Translations under genes and position numbers: made by a program
Origin: Kitasatospora sp. NBC_01246
Lineage (GTDB): Bacteria; Actinomycetota; Actinomycetes; Streptomycetales; Streptomycetaceae
Direction: 5' to 3'
DNA: 64,000 nucleotides
NCBI RefSeq assembly: GCF_036226505.1
Contig: NZ_CP108484.1
Location: 620,001-684,000, forward strand
Shown here: positions 50,507-58,462 of the stretch, one piece after another
Numbering within the stretch: the first letter of the stretch is position 1
Layout of the letters: every line of letters starts with the position of its first letter
Notes under the pieces: generated by a model
Told to the model about the DNA's origin: nothing
Databases searched by the model: none
What the model saw: the letters and a program-made list of their open reading frames with translations, nothing else

Positions 50507-51814
50507 TCAGGCCTGCGAGCGGCGGCGCGAGGCGACGACCGCGCCGGCGCCCAGGAGGACGGCCGCGCCGGCGGCGGCGGTGAGCTCCCCGAGCGGAGCG
50601 GTCGAGCCGGTGGCGGCCAGCGTGCCGGTACCGGTGCCCCGGACGGCCGCGGTGGGGACGGTGGCCGAGGTGGCTGTCGTGGCCGTCGTGGCCGTCGTAC
50701 CGGAGGTGACCGCGGCGGGAACCACCGCGGGGACCGGCTGGGTGGTGCCGGACGTGCTCTGCACCGCCCCGGTGGCGGCCTTCGCGGCAGCCTCGTCCTT
50801 GGCACGAGCCGTGAACCGGCCCTCGGCCAGGAAGGCCCGGACGTCCGCGGCGGTGCCTTCGAGCGCGGCGAGGCCGGCCTTCCGGACCTCGGGCGTCCCG
50901 GTCTCGACGATCTGGGAGACGCGGATCCGGTCGTCGCTCTCCCGCAGCGGCTCCAGCTGCGCCTTCAGGAAGCGCTCGACGTCCGCCGCGCTGCCGGCGA
51001 GCGCCTTCTCGGCCGCCTCCCGGACGTGACGGCCGGTACCCGCGTCGTCGAGGATCCGCCGGACCTCGGCGCGGTTCTCGTCCTCGGCCCGGGCGACGAA
51101 CTGGCCGACCTTGAGGAAGGCACGGACGTCGTCGATGGTGCCGTCGAGCGCGGCGCCGGCGGCGGCCCGCACCGCCGGGCCACCGACGGCCATGATCTGG
51201 CCGAGCAGGACCCGGTCGTCGTCCTCACCGGCCTTCTTGAGGTCTGTCTTGAGGAACCGCTCGACATCCGCGGCGCTCCCCGCGAGCGCCTTCCGGGCGC
51301 CCTCGCGCACACCCGGCCCACTCTTCGGGTCGTCGAGGATCCGCTGCACCTCGGCGCGATTCTCGTCCTCGGCCCGCGCCTCGTACTGGCCGTGGTTCAG
51401 GAAGGCGCGGTACGCCTCGATGTCGTCCAGGGGGAACACGGCGTTGGCGGCCTTCTGCACGACCGGACCGCCGGCGCTCATGATCCGCGAGATCGCGATC
51501 CGCGCGTCGTCCCGGCGGATGCGGTCCACCTGCGACGCGAGGAAGCGCGCCCGGTCCTCGGGGGTGCCCGCGAGGGCCGCCGCCGCGTGCTCGCGCAGGT
51601 ACTCGCTCGGCGCCGTGAGCAGGTAGCTGTTCGGGTAGACGAGCAGCTTCTCGATCGCCGCCCGGTTCTCGTCGTCCGTCTTCGTCCCCGCCGGGTCCGT
51701 CTGCTCCTGCCCCGCGGGGGCGCTGTCGGCGAACGCCGGGGTGCTGCCCAGGGCGACGGGCGCGGCGGCCGTGGCGAGGAGGACGGCGGTAGCGAGCGAA
51801 CGACGGATCTTCAA
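50507..51814 (-). CDS. ALF-repeat surface protein with LAXTG sortase signal
   Basis: A 435-residue exported protein. The signal peptide runs to about residue 30 (STPAFADSAP). Four or more ALF repeats follow; each has an ALAGTPEDR/ALDGTIDDVRAFL-type motif and DENRAEVQRIL. After a Thr-rich linker the C-terminus has LAATGSTAP, a hydrophobic segment (LTAAAGAAVLLGAGAVVA) and a basic tail RRRSQA, a class E sortase (LAXTG) anchor. The repeats are named for their conserved Ala-Leu-Phe and have no known function; it is probably displayed on the cell wall. Confidence 0.88.
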   Translation of the reverse strand: MKIRRSLATAVLLATAAAPVALGSTPAFADSAPAGQEQTDPAGTKTDDENRAAIEKLLVYPNSYLLTAPSEYLREHAAAALAGTPEDRARFLASQVDRIRRDDARIAISRIMSAGGPVVQKAANAVFPLDDIEAYRAFLNHGQYEARAEDENRAEVQRILDDPKSGPGVREGARKALAGSAADVERFLKTDLKKAGEDDDRVLLGQIMAVGGPAVRAAAGAALDGTIDDVRAFLKVGQFVARAEDENRAEVRRILDDAGTGRHVREAAEKALAGSAADVERFLKAQLEPLRESDDRIRVSQIVETGTPEVRKAGLAALEGTAADVRAFLAEGRFTARAKDEAAAKAATGAVQSTSGTTQPVPAVVPAAVTSGTTATTATTATSATVPTAAVRGTGTGTLAATGSTAPLGELTAAAGAAVLLGAGAVVASRRRSQA

Positions 51815-52241
51815 CGGTCACCTCAGGATCTGAAGACGGACGACCCCGACGCGGCTGCGCGGTGGTCGGCCGGGTGATCGTATCGCGACACCACCCCTCA
51901 CACGCGAACACATTTCCGTCACGTCCCGGTCCTTGGGTCTCGGACGACCCGGGCCGCGCGCACCGACCGCCTCCGCTCCGGCAGCTGACGCAGGGGGAGG
52001 CCCGGAGCGGCCGTGGACCGGTTCTCCGGGTCTCCCCGCCAGATCAGGACGTGCCGGTCCCGGCCGCGGGGGCGTTCGCCGGAAGATCTCCTGTCCGGCC
52101 GCGGGAGGAGGCAGCAGCGCCTGGCCGCTCCGCCCGGGAGCCGGACGACTCCGGCGAACTTGGTGTCCGGCCGCTGTCACATCTTCCCGCCGCCGTCCGT
52201 CGAAGCAGCAGTGACCGTGTGAAAGCCCCGAGGAGGCAGTT
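51815..52241. other. Intergenic region upstream of divergent ALF and AhpD-like genes
   Basis: A 427-bp gap. No gene-like coding was supported and no clear operator was found. It must hold the promoters of both flanking genes. Confidence 0.4.
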
Positions 52242-52748
52242 ATGGAAACGCGATCGATCACGGCAGAGGTCCCGATGGCGCCGCGGATGACCGAGGACCC
52301 GGCGCAGCTCGTGCCCGAGCTGGCGGAGGTGTCGGCCGCGCTGTTCAGGGCCACCGGCAACGGTTCGGTGCCGCGCTCCACCATCAGCCTGGTCCAGCTG
52401 CGGGCCGGCCAGATCGTCGGCAGCACCTACCTGACCGTGCTGCACACCGGCTTCCTGCGCAAGGCCGGGGAGTCCGAGGAGCGCATCACCTCGGTGGCGT
52501 CCTGGGCGGACTCGCCGTACTTCACCGGTGCGGAGCGGGCCGCGCTGGCGCTGGTGGAGGCGGTGCTCCAGCCGTCCGTCCACGGCGAGCGGGTCTCCGA
52601 CGAGCTGTACGGCCGGGCGACCGAGCACTACGACGCCCGGGCGCTCGCCACCCTGATGTTCGCGATCGGCCAGGTGAACTTCTTCATCGCGGTGGCGCTC
52701 ATCGCCAAGCCGGTACCCGGGCGGTCGTTCACCGACCCGTGGCAGTAG
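52242..52748 (+). CDS. Carboxymuconolactone decarboxylase/AhpD-like protein lacking the CxxC
   Basis: A 168-residue all-helical CMD/AhpD-family protein. Active AhpD relatives have a Cys-x-x-Cys...His in the equivalent helix; here it reads QIVGSTYLTVLHTGFLRKAGE, so both Cys are replaced while the His is kept. YFTGAERAALALVEAVLQ and YDARALATLMFAIGQVNFFIAVAL are the usual later helices. It may bind a ligand or be non-peroxidatic. The ATG follows GAGGAGGC. Confidence 0.8.
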   Translation: METRSITAEVPMAPRMTEDPAQLVPELAEVSAALFRATGNGSVPRSTISLVQLRAGQIVGSTYLTVLHTGFLRKAGESEERITSVASWADSPYFTGAERAALALVEAVLQPSVHGERVSDELYGRATEHYDARALATLMFAIGQVNFFIAVALIAKPVPGRSFTDPWQ

Positions 52749-52757
52749 GCCCCACCG

Positions 52758-52796
52758 GGGCGCCCGGCCACGCGTGCGGCGTGGATCCGGGCGCCC
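52758..52796 (+). terminator. Hairpin after the AhpD-like gene
   Basis: GGGCGCCCGG and its complement form 10-bp arms, extended by an inner CACGC/GCGTG pair. A 26-bp palindrome (52835-52860) lies further on, before the deacetylase gene. Confidence 0.6.
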
Positions 52797-52906
52797 TGCC
52801 CCGCCGTTCACCGCGCAAGCGCCGCCCGGGTGGTCGTGCGGCCCGGCGCCGGGCCGCACGGGCGTGCCCCACCCGGCGCCGGGGCGCCGACGCCGATACT
52901 GCGGCC

Positions 52907-53725
52907 ATGACGGTTCACCGCGGACAGCTCGCACGACGCCCCCTGCTCAGGGCCGCCGCCCTGGCGTTCGCCACGGCCTGCGGCGCGGGCGCCATCGTCG
53001 GCGCGGCGGGGCCGCGTCCGCCCCGGTCGCCCGGCGCGGAGACCGCGACCACAGGCGGGGCCCCGGGCGAGAGCACGGACGAGGCCACGAGCGTCCTCTC
53101 CGGGCCGCAGGAGTACGTGGACGCCAGGGCGGCGGCCATGGCGCTGACCTTCGACGACGGCCCCGGCCCCTACGCCACGGCCGAACTCCTCACCGTCCTC
53201 CGGCAGTACGGTGTCACCGCGACCTTCTTCATGATCGGCGCCAACGTCGAGAAGTACCCCCGTCTGGCCCGCCGAGTCGCCGAGGAGGGCCACGTCCTGG
53301 GCAACCACACCTGGTCCCATCCCCGCCTCGACGATCTGTCCGAGCCGCAGATCCGGGCGGAGATCGAGCGCACCACCGAGCTCGTCGTCGGCGTCACCGG
53401 CCGACGGCCGACGCTGTTCCGGGCCCCCGGCGGCCACTTCACCCCGGCCACCATGGCCGTCTGCGCGGACCTCGGACTGCGGCCGGTCTCCTGGTCGGTG
53501 GACCCGGAGGACTGGTCGAACCCCGGTGCCGACGTCATCGTGGACCGGGTGCTCGCCGAGGCCCGGACCGGTTCGATCGTCCTCAACCACGACGGCTGCC
53601 TCACCCCCGAGTTCCTGCCCGCCCGGGGCGGGCCGGCCGACCGCTCGCAGACCGTCGCCGCCGTCCGGCACTACCTGCCCCGGCTCGTCGACGCCGGGTA
53701 CCGGTTCACCGTCCCGACTGCCTGA
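52907..53725 (+). CDS. Exported polysaccharide deacetylase
   Basis: A 272-residue CE4-type deacetylase (NodB fold). TFDDGPGPYA holds the catalytic base and first metal Asp, HTWSHPRL is the His-x3-His motif, and RAPGGHFTP and LNHDG follow. It removes acetyl groups from peptidoglycan, chitin or related GlcNAc polymers outside the cell. The N-terminus has a signal core (PLLRAAALAFATACGAGAIVG) after an RR pair; the TAC could be a lipobox. The partner amidase gene is convergent and ends 10 bp away. Confidence 0.88.
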   Translation: MTVHRGQLARRPLLRAAALAFATACGAGAIVGAAGPRPPRSPGAETATTGGAPGESTDEATSVLSGPQEYVDARAAAMALTFDDGPGPYATAELLTVLRQYGVTATFFMIGANVEKYPRLARRVAEEGHVLGNHTWSHPRLDDLSEPQIRAEIERTTELVVGVTGRRPTLFRAPGGHFTPATMAVCADLGLRPVSWSVDPEDWSNPGADVIVDRVLAEARTGSIVLNHDGCLTPEFLPARGGPADRSQTVAAVRHYLPRLVDAGYRFTVPTA

Positions 53726-53735
53726 CCGGCGGCCG

Positions 53736-55811
53736 TCACCCGGACTCCGCCGTGGGCGGGACGACGCGCACGTCGCTCGACCGCACGAAGGCGAGCCGGT
53801 GGTCGAAGCGGATCGCGTAGTAGGTGTCGCGGCCGACCACCAGGATCCGGCTGTCGGGCGTGTCGGTACGGATCGTCCGCTGCTGGAAGAAGTCGGCCGG
53901 CCGGGGTGACTCGTCCGCCGCGACGTACACCTGGCCCGCCGGGAGGGTGGCCCGCAGGGCGACCACCGGCGGCGGGTCGACGGCCGGGTGGTCGGTGTAG
54001 GCGGAGGCCTCCGGATAGGCGCGGCCGTACACCGGGACCGAGGCCGGTCCGGGGCGCGGGGTGAGCAGCGTGCGGCCGGCCGATCCCACGCGGCGGGTGC
54101 TCAGGCCCGCGGGATCGGGGAACCAGCACTTCTGCCCGTCGTACCAGATCGCCGTCCAGTCGCCCTCGCGCCCGGCCACCACGTAGCGGGCGCCGGTGAC
54201 GGCGGTGTCGCTCCAGTCGTCGGGCCTGGTGGACCCGTCGTTGACGAGCGGCGCGTCGGCGGCCGGCCGGGTGCGCAGCAGGACGGCGTTGCGCGCCTGC
54301 AGCTCCCGGGCCTGCGGCGGCAGCGGCCCGGTCGCCACGAGCGGCGCGACGACGGCCACCGTGTCACCCGGCCGCGGCGGACCGTCGGCCGGCCCGGGCG
54401 GCGCCCCCAGCAGTTCGAAGTAGTGCTCCCAGTCCCAGTACGGGCCCGGGTCCCAGTGCATGTCGGACACCGCCGCCTGGGTCGGCGCCGGGACTTCGTC
54501 GTGGCCGATGACGTGCTCGCGGTCCAGCGGCACGGCGAACCGGGCCGCGAGGTGGCGCACCAGCTCCGCGGAGGACCGGTACAACTGCTCGGAGTACCAG
54601 GTGGGCCGGTCGGTGGGGAGCGCGAAGCCCTCGTGCTCGATCCCGATGCTGTGCATGTTAACGGTCTTGTTGCCGGAGTGCCAGGCGATGTCGTGCGTGG
54701 CCACCAGCTGGGTGACGTGGCCGTCGGAGGCACGGACGAGGTAGTGCGCGCTGGCCTGGGCCCGGGGGTCCTGGAAGTACTCGATCGCCCCGTCGAAGCC
54801 GCCCTCGGTGTCGTGCAGCACGAGGGTGCGGATCCGCAGGCCGTCGGCGGGGCGGTCGGCCGGGTTGTAGTTCCCCCATGACGTCGGGTCCGCGGCGTCG
54901 GCCAGGGCGTACGCGGCGGGCACGAAGTCGCACCCGAGCTCGTCCGGGCACTCGGCGACCGGCCCGTCGGCCCGGCGCGAAGGCCGCGCCGAAGGCTGCT
55001 CGGCGGGCCGGTGCGGCCGGGCGGCGGGCGGCACGAGGTCCGGTTCGGCGGCGAGCCTCACCCGCGCCCCCTCGGAGGTGGTCCGCTCCGCGCCCACGCG
55101 CAGGGTCTCGAAGACCCGGTCCGCGAACCGACGGCCCGGCTCGTCCTCACCCGCCCCGCGCCCGAAGCGCGTCACCGCTTCGTACCAGCCGCCGGCACCG
55201 TCGCGGACCGGTCCCGGCAGCGCGTTCCGGTATCCCGCCAACAGGGCCGCGCCGCCGCGGAGGTTCTGCAGCGTGTCCCGCTTCACCTCCTCGGCCGGGC
55301 GGTGGATCAGGGCGGCCGCCGCACGGAGCGTGTGGAGCGCCGGGGAGTCCGTGACCCGCGGTTTCGCGGCGCCCGCCGCGCCGCGCCGGGCCGGGTGGTC
55401 GGCGTTGACGGCGTTGACGGCGTTGACGGCGGCGACGTCGACGTCGGTCAGCCCCAGCACGCCGTGGTTCCCGGTGGTACTCGGCCTGCCCTGGTGGGAC
55501 TCCCAGCGGCTCTCCTGGTAGGCGAGTGCCAGGAGTACTCCGACCGGCACGCCGAACTCCCGTGCAGCCGAGGTGAATTGCCGCTGCAGGAGGCGCTCCC
55601 GCGCGGGCCCGCCGTCGGCGCGGGCGGCGGCCGGACAGACCACGCAGGCCGCGGTGGCCAGGGCGGTCAGCACGGCCGCGCCCCGGCGCCGGGCCGGGCC
55701 GCCGGAGCGCGAAGGACGGCCCGGTGGCGCCGGGGCGGCGGACCCTGCCGTGGCCGCCCACCGGCCGGTCGCGATCGCCACCAGCCGCCGGGGGAAGGAG
55801 TCGTGGCCCAT
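53736..55811 (-). CDS. Secreted multidomain N-acetylmuramoyl-L-alanine amidase
   Basis: A 691-residue cell-wall hydrolase with a signal peptide ending near AAARADGG (about residue 66). Residues about 70-250 resemble a transglycosylase-type domain (AAREFGVPVGVLLALAYQESRWE, LGLTDVDV). Residues about 320-480 are an Amidase_2/PGRP domain: TLVLHDTEGG, AHYLV, HSIGIEHEG, HVIGHDEVPAPTQ and DPGPYWDW, with the zinc His residues. Two SH3-like segments end the protein. It cuts the lactyl-peptide bond. It lies 5 bp downstream of the second deacetylase and probably shares its transcript. Confidence 0.85.
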   Translation of the reverse strand: MGHDSFPRRLVAIATGRWAATAGSAAPAPPGRPSRSGGPARRRGAAVLTALATAACVVCPAAARADGGPARERLLQRQFTSAAREFGVPVGVLLALAYQESRWESHQGRPSTTGNHGVLGLTDVDVAAVNAVNAVNADHPARRGAAGAAKPRVTDSPALHTLRAAAALIHRPAEEVKRDTLQNLRGGAALLAGYRNALPGPVRDGAGGWYEAVTRFGRGAGEDEPGRRFADRVFETLRVGAERTTSEGARVRLAAEPDLVPPAARPHRPAEQPSARPSRRADGPVAECPDELGCDFVPAAYALADAADPTSWGNYNPADRPADGLRIRTLVLHDTEGGFDGAIEYFQDPRAQASAHYLVRASDGHVTQLVATHDIAWHSGNKTVNMHSIGIEHEGFALPTDRPTWYSEQLYRSSAELVRHLAARFAVPLDREHVIGHDEVPAPTQAAVSDMHWDPGPYWDWEHYFELLGAPPGPADGPPRPGDTVAVVAPLVATGPLPPQARELQARNAVLLRTRPAADAPLVNDGSTRPDDWSDTAVTGARYVVAGREGDWTAIWYDGQKCWFPDPAGLSTRRVGSAGRTLLTPRPGPASVPVYGRAYPEASAYTDHPAVDPPPVVALRATLPAGQVYVAADESPRPADFFQQRTIRTDTPDSRILVVGRDTYYAIRFDHRLAFVRSSDVRVVPPTAESG
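55402..55428 (-). repeat. 9-bp tandem repeat inside the amidase gene
   Basis: GCGTTGACG is repeated three times and encodes VNAVNAVNA within the N-terminal region. It is a likely slippage site. Confidence 0.85.
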
Positions 55812-55816
55812 CGGGC

Positions 55817-56878
55817 TCAGAGGACCCGGACGCTGTACAGCTCGCCGACGATCTCCTCACCCGGGGTGACGGTCCCGGTCCGACGGGTGCAGTCCGGCCG
55901 GTCGTGCAACTCGATGTCGTGACCGGTGAGATTGCGCACGGCGTACGCGGGCGGACCGGGCGACACGAGGGTGCGGCACTCGCCGGGGCGCAGGCCGCTC
56001 TCCACGGTCTCCGCCTCGGCCGCTCCGTCCGGCGCGCCGGTGGGGTGCTGCCAGACGAGGGTGCCGGCGACCGCGTCGGCGGAGTCCTGTTCCCTGCTCG
56101 CCGGTGCGGTGTCCCAGGGCTGCGGGTGCTCGACGGGGCGGACGGCGGAGGCCCGGTCGCGGTAGGCGCCGCCGGGCACGAGCGTGGCCGGGGCGAAGAG
56201 TTCGGGCACGGTGACCAGGGTGTAGCCGGCCCCGCGCAGACGGCGGACGAGCTCGGGCACCACGGCGAGCGTCTCGCGCTGGTTCTCGGTGTCGTGCATC
56301 AGGATGACCGACCCCGGTCGCACACCGGCCTCGACCCGGGCGAGGACCTGCGCCGGATCGTGGTGGTCCCAGTCCCGCGTGTCGATGTCCCACAGCACCA
56401 GCGGGTGCCCGAACCTGCGGACCTCGGCGCTGAAGGAGCCGTACGGCGGTCGCACCAACTCCGGCCGCTCACCGAGTACTTCGGCGATCGCCTGCTCGCC
56501 GCCCGCCAGTTCGGCGCGCACCTGCGCGGGCGTCGACGCCCCGAGACGCGGATGGGTCAGGCTGTGGTTGCCGATCACATGGCCCTCCGCCGCCTCACGC
56601 CTCAACCGGTCGGGCCACCACCGCACTTGATCCCCGACGGCGAAGAACGTCGCCTTCACCCGGGCGGCGGCCAGATCGTCGAGCAGCTCCGCCGTCGCCG
56701 CGGAGGGCCCGTCGTCGAAGGTCAGCGCCACACAGGCCAGGCGCTCGCAGTCCGGCCCCGCCGGCGCCGAACCGCCGGTCGGCGCGTGCGTCGCGGGTGT
56801 CGCGGACACCGGCCCCGGCGCCAGCAGCGCCGCACACACCCCCAGGACCACCGGCCACATCCGCACACCTCGTCGCAT
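55817..56878 (-). CDS. Exported polysaccharide deacetylase with C-terminal extension
   Basis: A 353-residue CE4 deacetylase. The signal sequence is MWPVVLGVCAALLAPGPVSA. The catalytic part (about 45-235) has TFDDGPSAAT, HSLTHPRLG, RPPYGSF, WDIDTRDWDHHD and LMHDT. About 110 further residues, with two Cys (GECRTL, PDCTRR), form an extra small domain. The length is above the usual single-domain enzymes. The ATG at 56878 begins the signal peptide; the long frame upstream is unsupported. It precedes the amidase gene by 5 bp, so the two wall-active enzymes are probably co-expressed. Confidence 0.87.
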   Translation of the reverse strand: MRRGVRMWPVVLGVCAALLAPGPVSATPATHAPTGGSAPAGPDCERLACVALTFDDGPSAATAELLDDLAAARVKATFFAVGDQVRWWPDRLRREAAEGHVIGNHSLTHPRLGASTPAQVRAELAGGEQAIAEVLGERPELVRPPYGSFSAEVRRFGHPLVLWDIDTRDWDHHDPAQVLARVEAGVRPGSVILMHDTENQRETLAVVPELVRRLRGAGYTLVTVPELFAPATLVPGGAYRDRASAVRPVEHPQPWDTAPASREQDSADAVAGTLVWQHPTGAPDGAAEAETVESGLRPGECRTLVSPGPPAYAVRNLTGHDIELHDRPDCTRRTGTVTPGEEIVGELYSVRVL

Positions 56879-57111
56879 GCGCTCACCGTAGCCAGCACCA
56901 CTCGCGCAGCGGCGCAGCGCGGACGAACCGCCATCCGATCGGCTCAACCACCGGAGCCGCCCCGCAGGGGGTGCGTCGCGGCATGGGCCGGCTCTCCGTC
57001 GACCGGCTCGGGGCGAGTGACCCGACAGGCGTGCGGGCGGCCCTCCCGGGCGGCCCCGGTCCGCGGCCGCCCGTTCGGGCCACCAGCCCGTGGCTGCGGG
57101 GCCGCGGCCCG

Positions 57112-58077
57112 CTACTCCTCGGGGTCGGCGACGTTCAGCGTCAGCTCCGCGGTGTGGAGTTGCCCGGCGGTCTGGAACTGCAGGAAGACCCGCCAGTTCC
57201 CGGGCGCCCCGAGCAGGGCCATGAAGGTCAGCGTCGGACCGCCGTGCTCGCCGTCGACCCGGTCCGTCGGGTGGAGGTGGGCCAGCGCCCGGTCGCCCTG
57301 GTGGAAGGCGGTGAGGTGGGCGTAGCTGTCCAGGTACGGCTGGAGGTCGGTGACCGGTTGGCCGTCCCGGCTGATGGTGGCGGTCAGCCGGTGCGCACCG
57401 GCCATCGGCTCGCTCCGGAGGTCGACGGTGTAGCCGTCCACGGTGGTGCCGCCCGCCGGAGCGGGCAACGGCACCGTCGAGGCCGCGCCGGGCACGGTCA
57501 CGGTGCGGCTGAGCACGAGTTCGCCGGCGCGCGGGCCGGTGTTCGGCAGGAACGACGTGTACAGCCGCCAGTCGCCGGGGGCGAGGGCGGACAGGTCGGC
57601 GGTCCAGGTGCCGTCGGCGGCCATCGTCGGGTGCAGGTGCTGGAAGCCGGTGAGGTCGGAGCGGATCGCGTAGAAGTGCAGCTTCTTGGTCTGGTGCTCG
57701 GCGAAGTCGGTGACCGGCCCGCCGTCCGGGCCGGTGATGGTGAACGAGCAGGCCGTCGCCCGGCCGGCGGGCAGCTCCGCGCTCCTGAGGTCCAGGCGGT
57801 AGCCGTCCTGTTCGGCGGCGAGGCCCCGTGCGGGCGCGGGCGTCCCGGGCACCCCCGGCATCGCCGCGGGCCCGGCGGTCATCGCTCCGTGGTCCATCCC
57901 GGACATCCCGGAGGCCGCCGAGGCCCCCGAGGTGCCCGCGCTCCCGGACGCCACCGCCGGCCCGGACCGCGCGGAGGGGCCGCACGCGACGAGCCCGACG
58001 AGCCCGGCGACCAGCAGTGCGGGCACGCAGGACGCCAGTGCCCAACCAGGGGAGAACGAACGAACGGCAGCGGACAT
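57112..58077 (-). CDS. YtkA/FixH-like exported lipoprotein
   Basis: A 321-residue predicted lipoprotein with lipobox GLVAC (about residue 32), a Met/His/Gly-rich linker (ASGMSGMDHGAM) and two related beta-sandwich halves. Each half contains a FQHLHPTM- or LAHLHPTD-type motif and a strand such as WRLYTSF or WRVFLQF. The duplication resembles two YtkA-like domains. The Met/His-rich linker and His pairs suggest copper or other metal binding; this is inference. The ATG follows GGAAGGA. Confidence 0.75.
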   Translation of the reverse strand: MSAAVRSFSPGWALASCVPALLVAGLVGLVACGPSARSGPAVASGSAGTSGASAASGMSGMDHGAMTAGPAAMPGVPGTPAPARGLAAEQDGYRLDLRSAELPAGRATACSFTITGPDGGPVTDFAEHQTKKLHFYAIRSDLTGFQHLHPTMAADGTWTADLSALAPGDWRLYTSFLPNTGPRAGELVLSRTVTVPGAASTVPLPAPAGGTTVDGYTVDLRSEPMAGAHRLTATISRDGQPVTDLQPYLDSYAHLTAFHQGDRALAHLHPTDRVDGEHGGPTLTFMALLGAPGNWRVFLQFQTAGQLHTAELTLNVADPEE

Positions 58078-58462
58078 CGGCGGGTCCTTCCGGGTGAGCG
58101 CGCCGGGACGGCGCTTGGACGAGCAGGTGCCGGGCGGGTTCGGTCGGGCCCGGGTGGCAGAGACCGGGAGTCCCGGGCCGCGGTCCGCGCCGCCGACGGT
58201 GCGGCCTCTCACGGGGCGCTCCCTCCTCCTCTCGGGCCGACGGCACGGTGCCGTGCGAGCCGAGGGAACCGGCCGCACCGAACAGGAGACCGGCGAGGGG
58301 CGCCGGGATAACCAAAAGTTCGGATCGGGCGCGGAGACCGGCCGGGACGGGCGGGCAGGCTCGTAGGGCCGCGCGGCGCGAGGCCCCCGACAGCACTGCG
58401 GGCCGTACCCGCCGATCGGCGGGTACGGCCCGGGTCCCGGACTGCTCGTCTCCGGGAAGGTG
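58078..58462. other. Promoter region of the YtkA-like gene, with terminator of the hydrolase gene
   Basis: A 385-bp gap. The minus-strand promoter of the lipoprotein must lie in its first part, and a perfect palindrome is at 58400-58431. I see no gene in it. Confidence 0.5.
58400..58431 (-). terminator. Terminator after the serine hydrolase gene
   Basis: Perfect 32-bp palindrome with 16-bp arms (GGGCCGTACCCGCCGA and complement). Confidence 0.75.
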
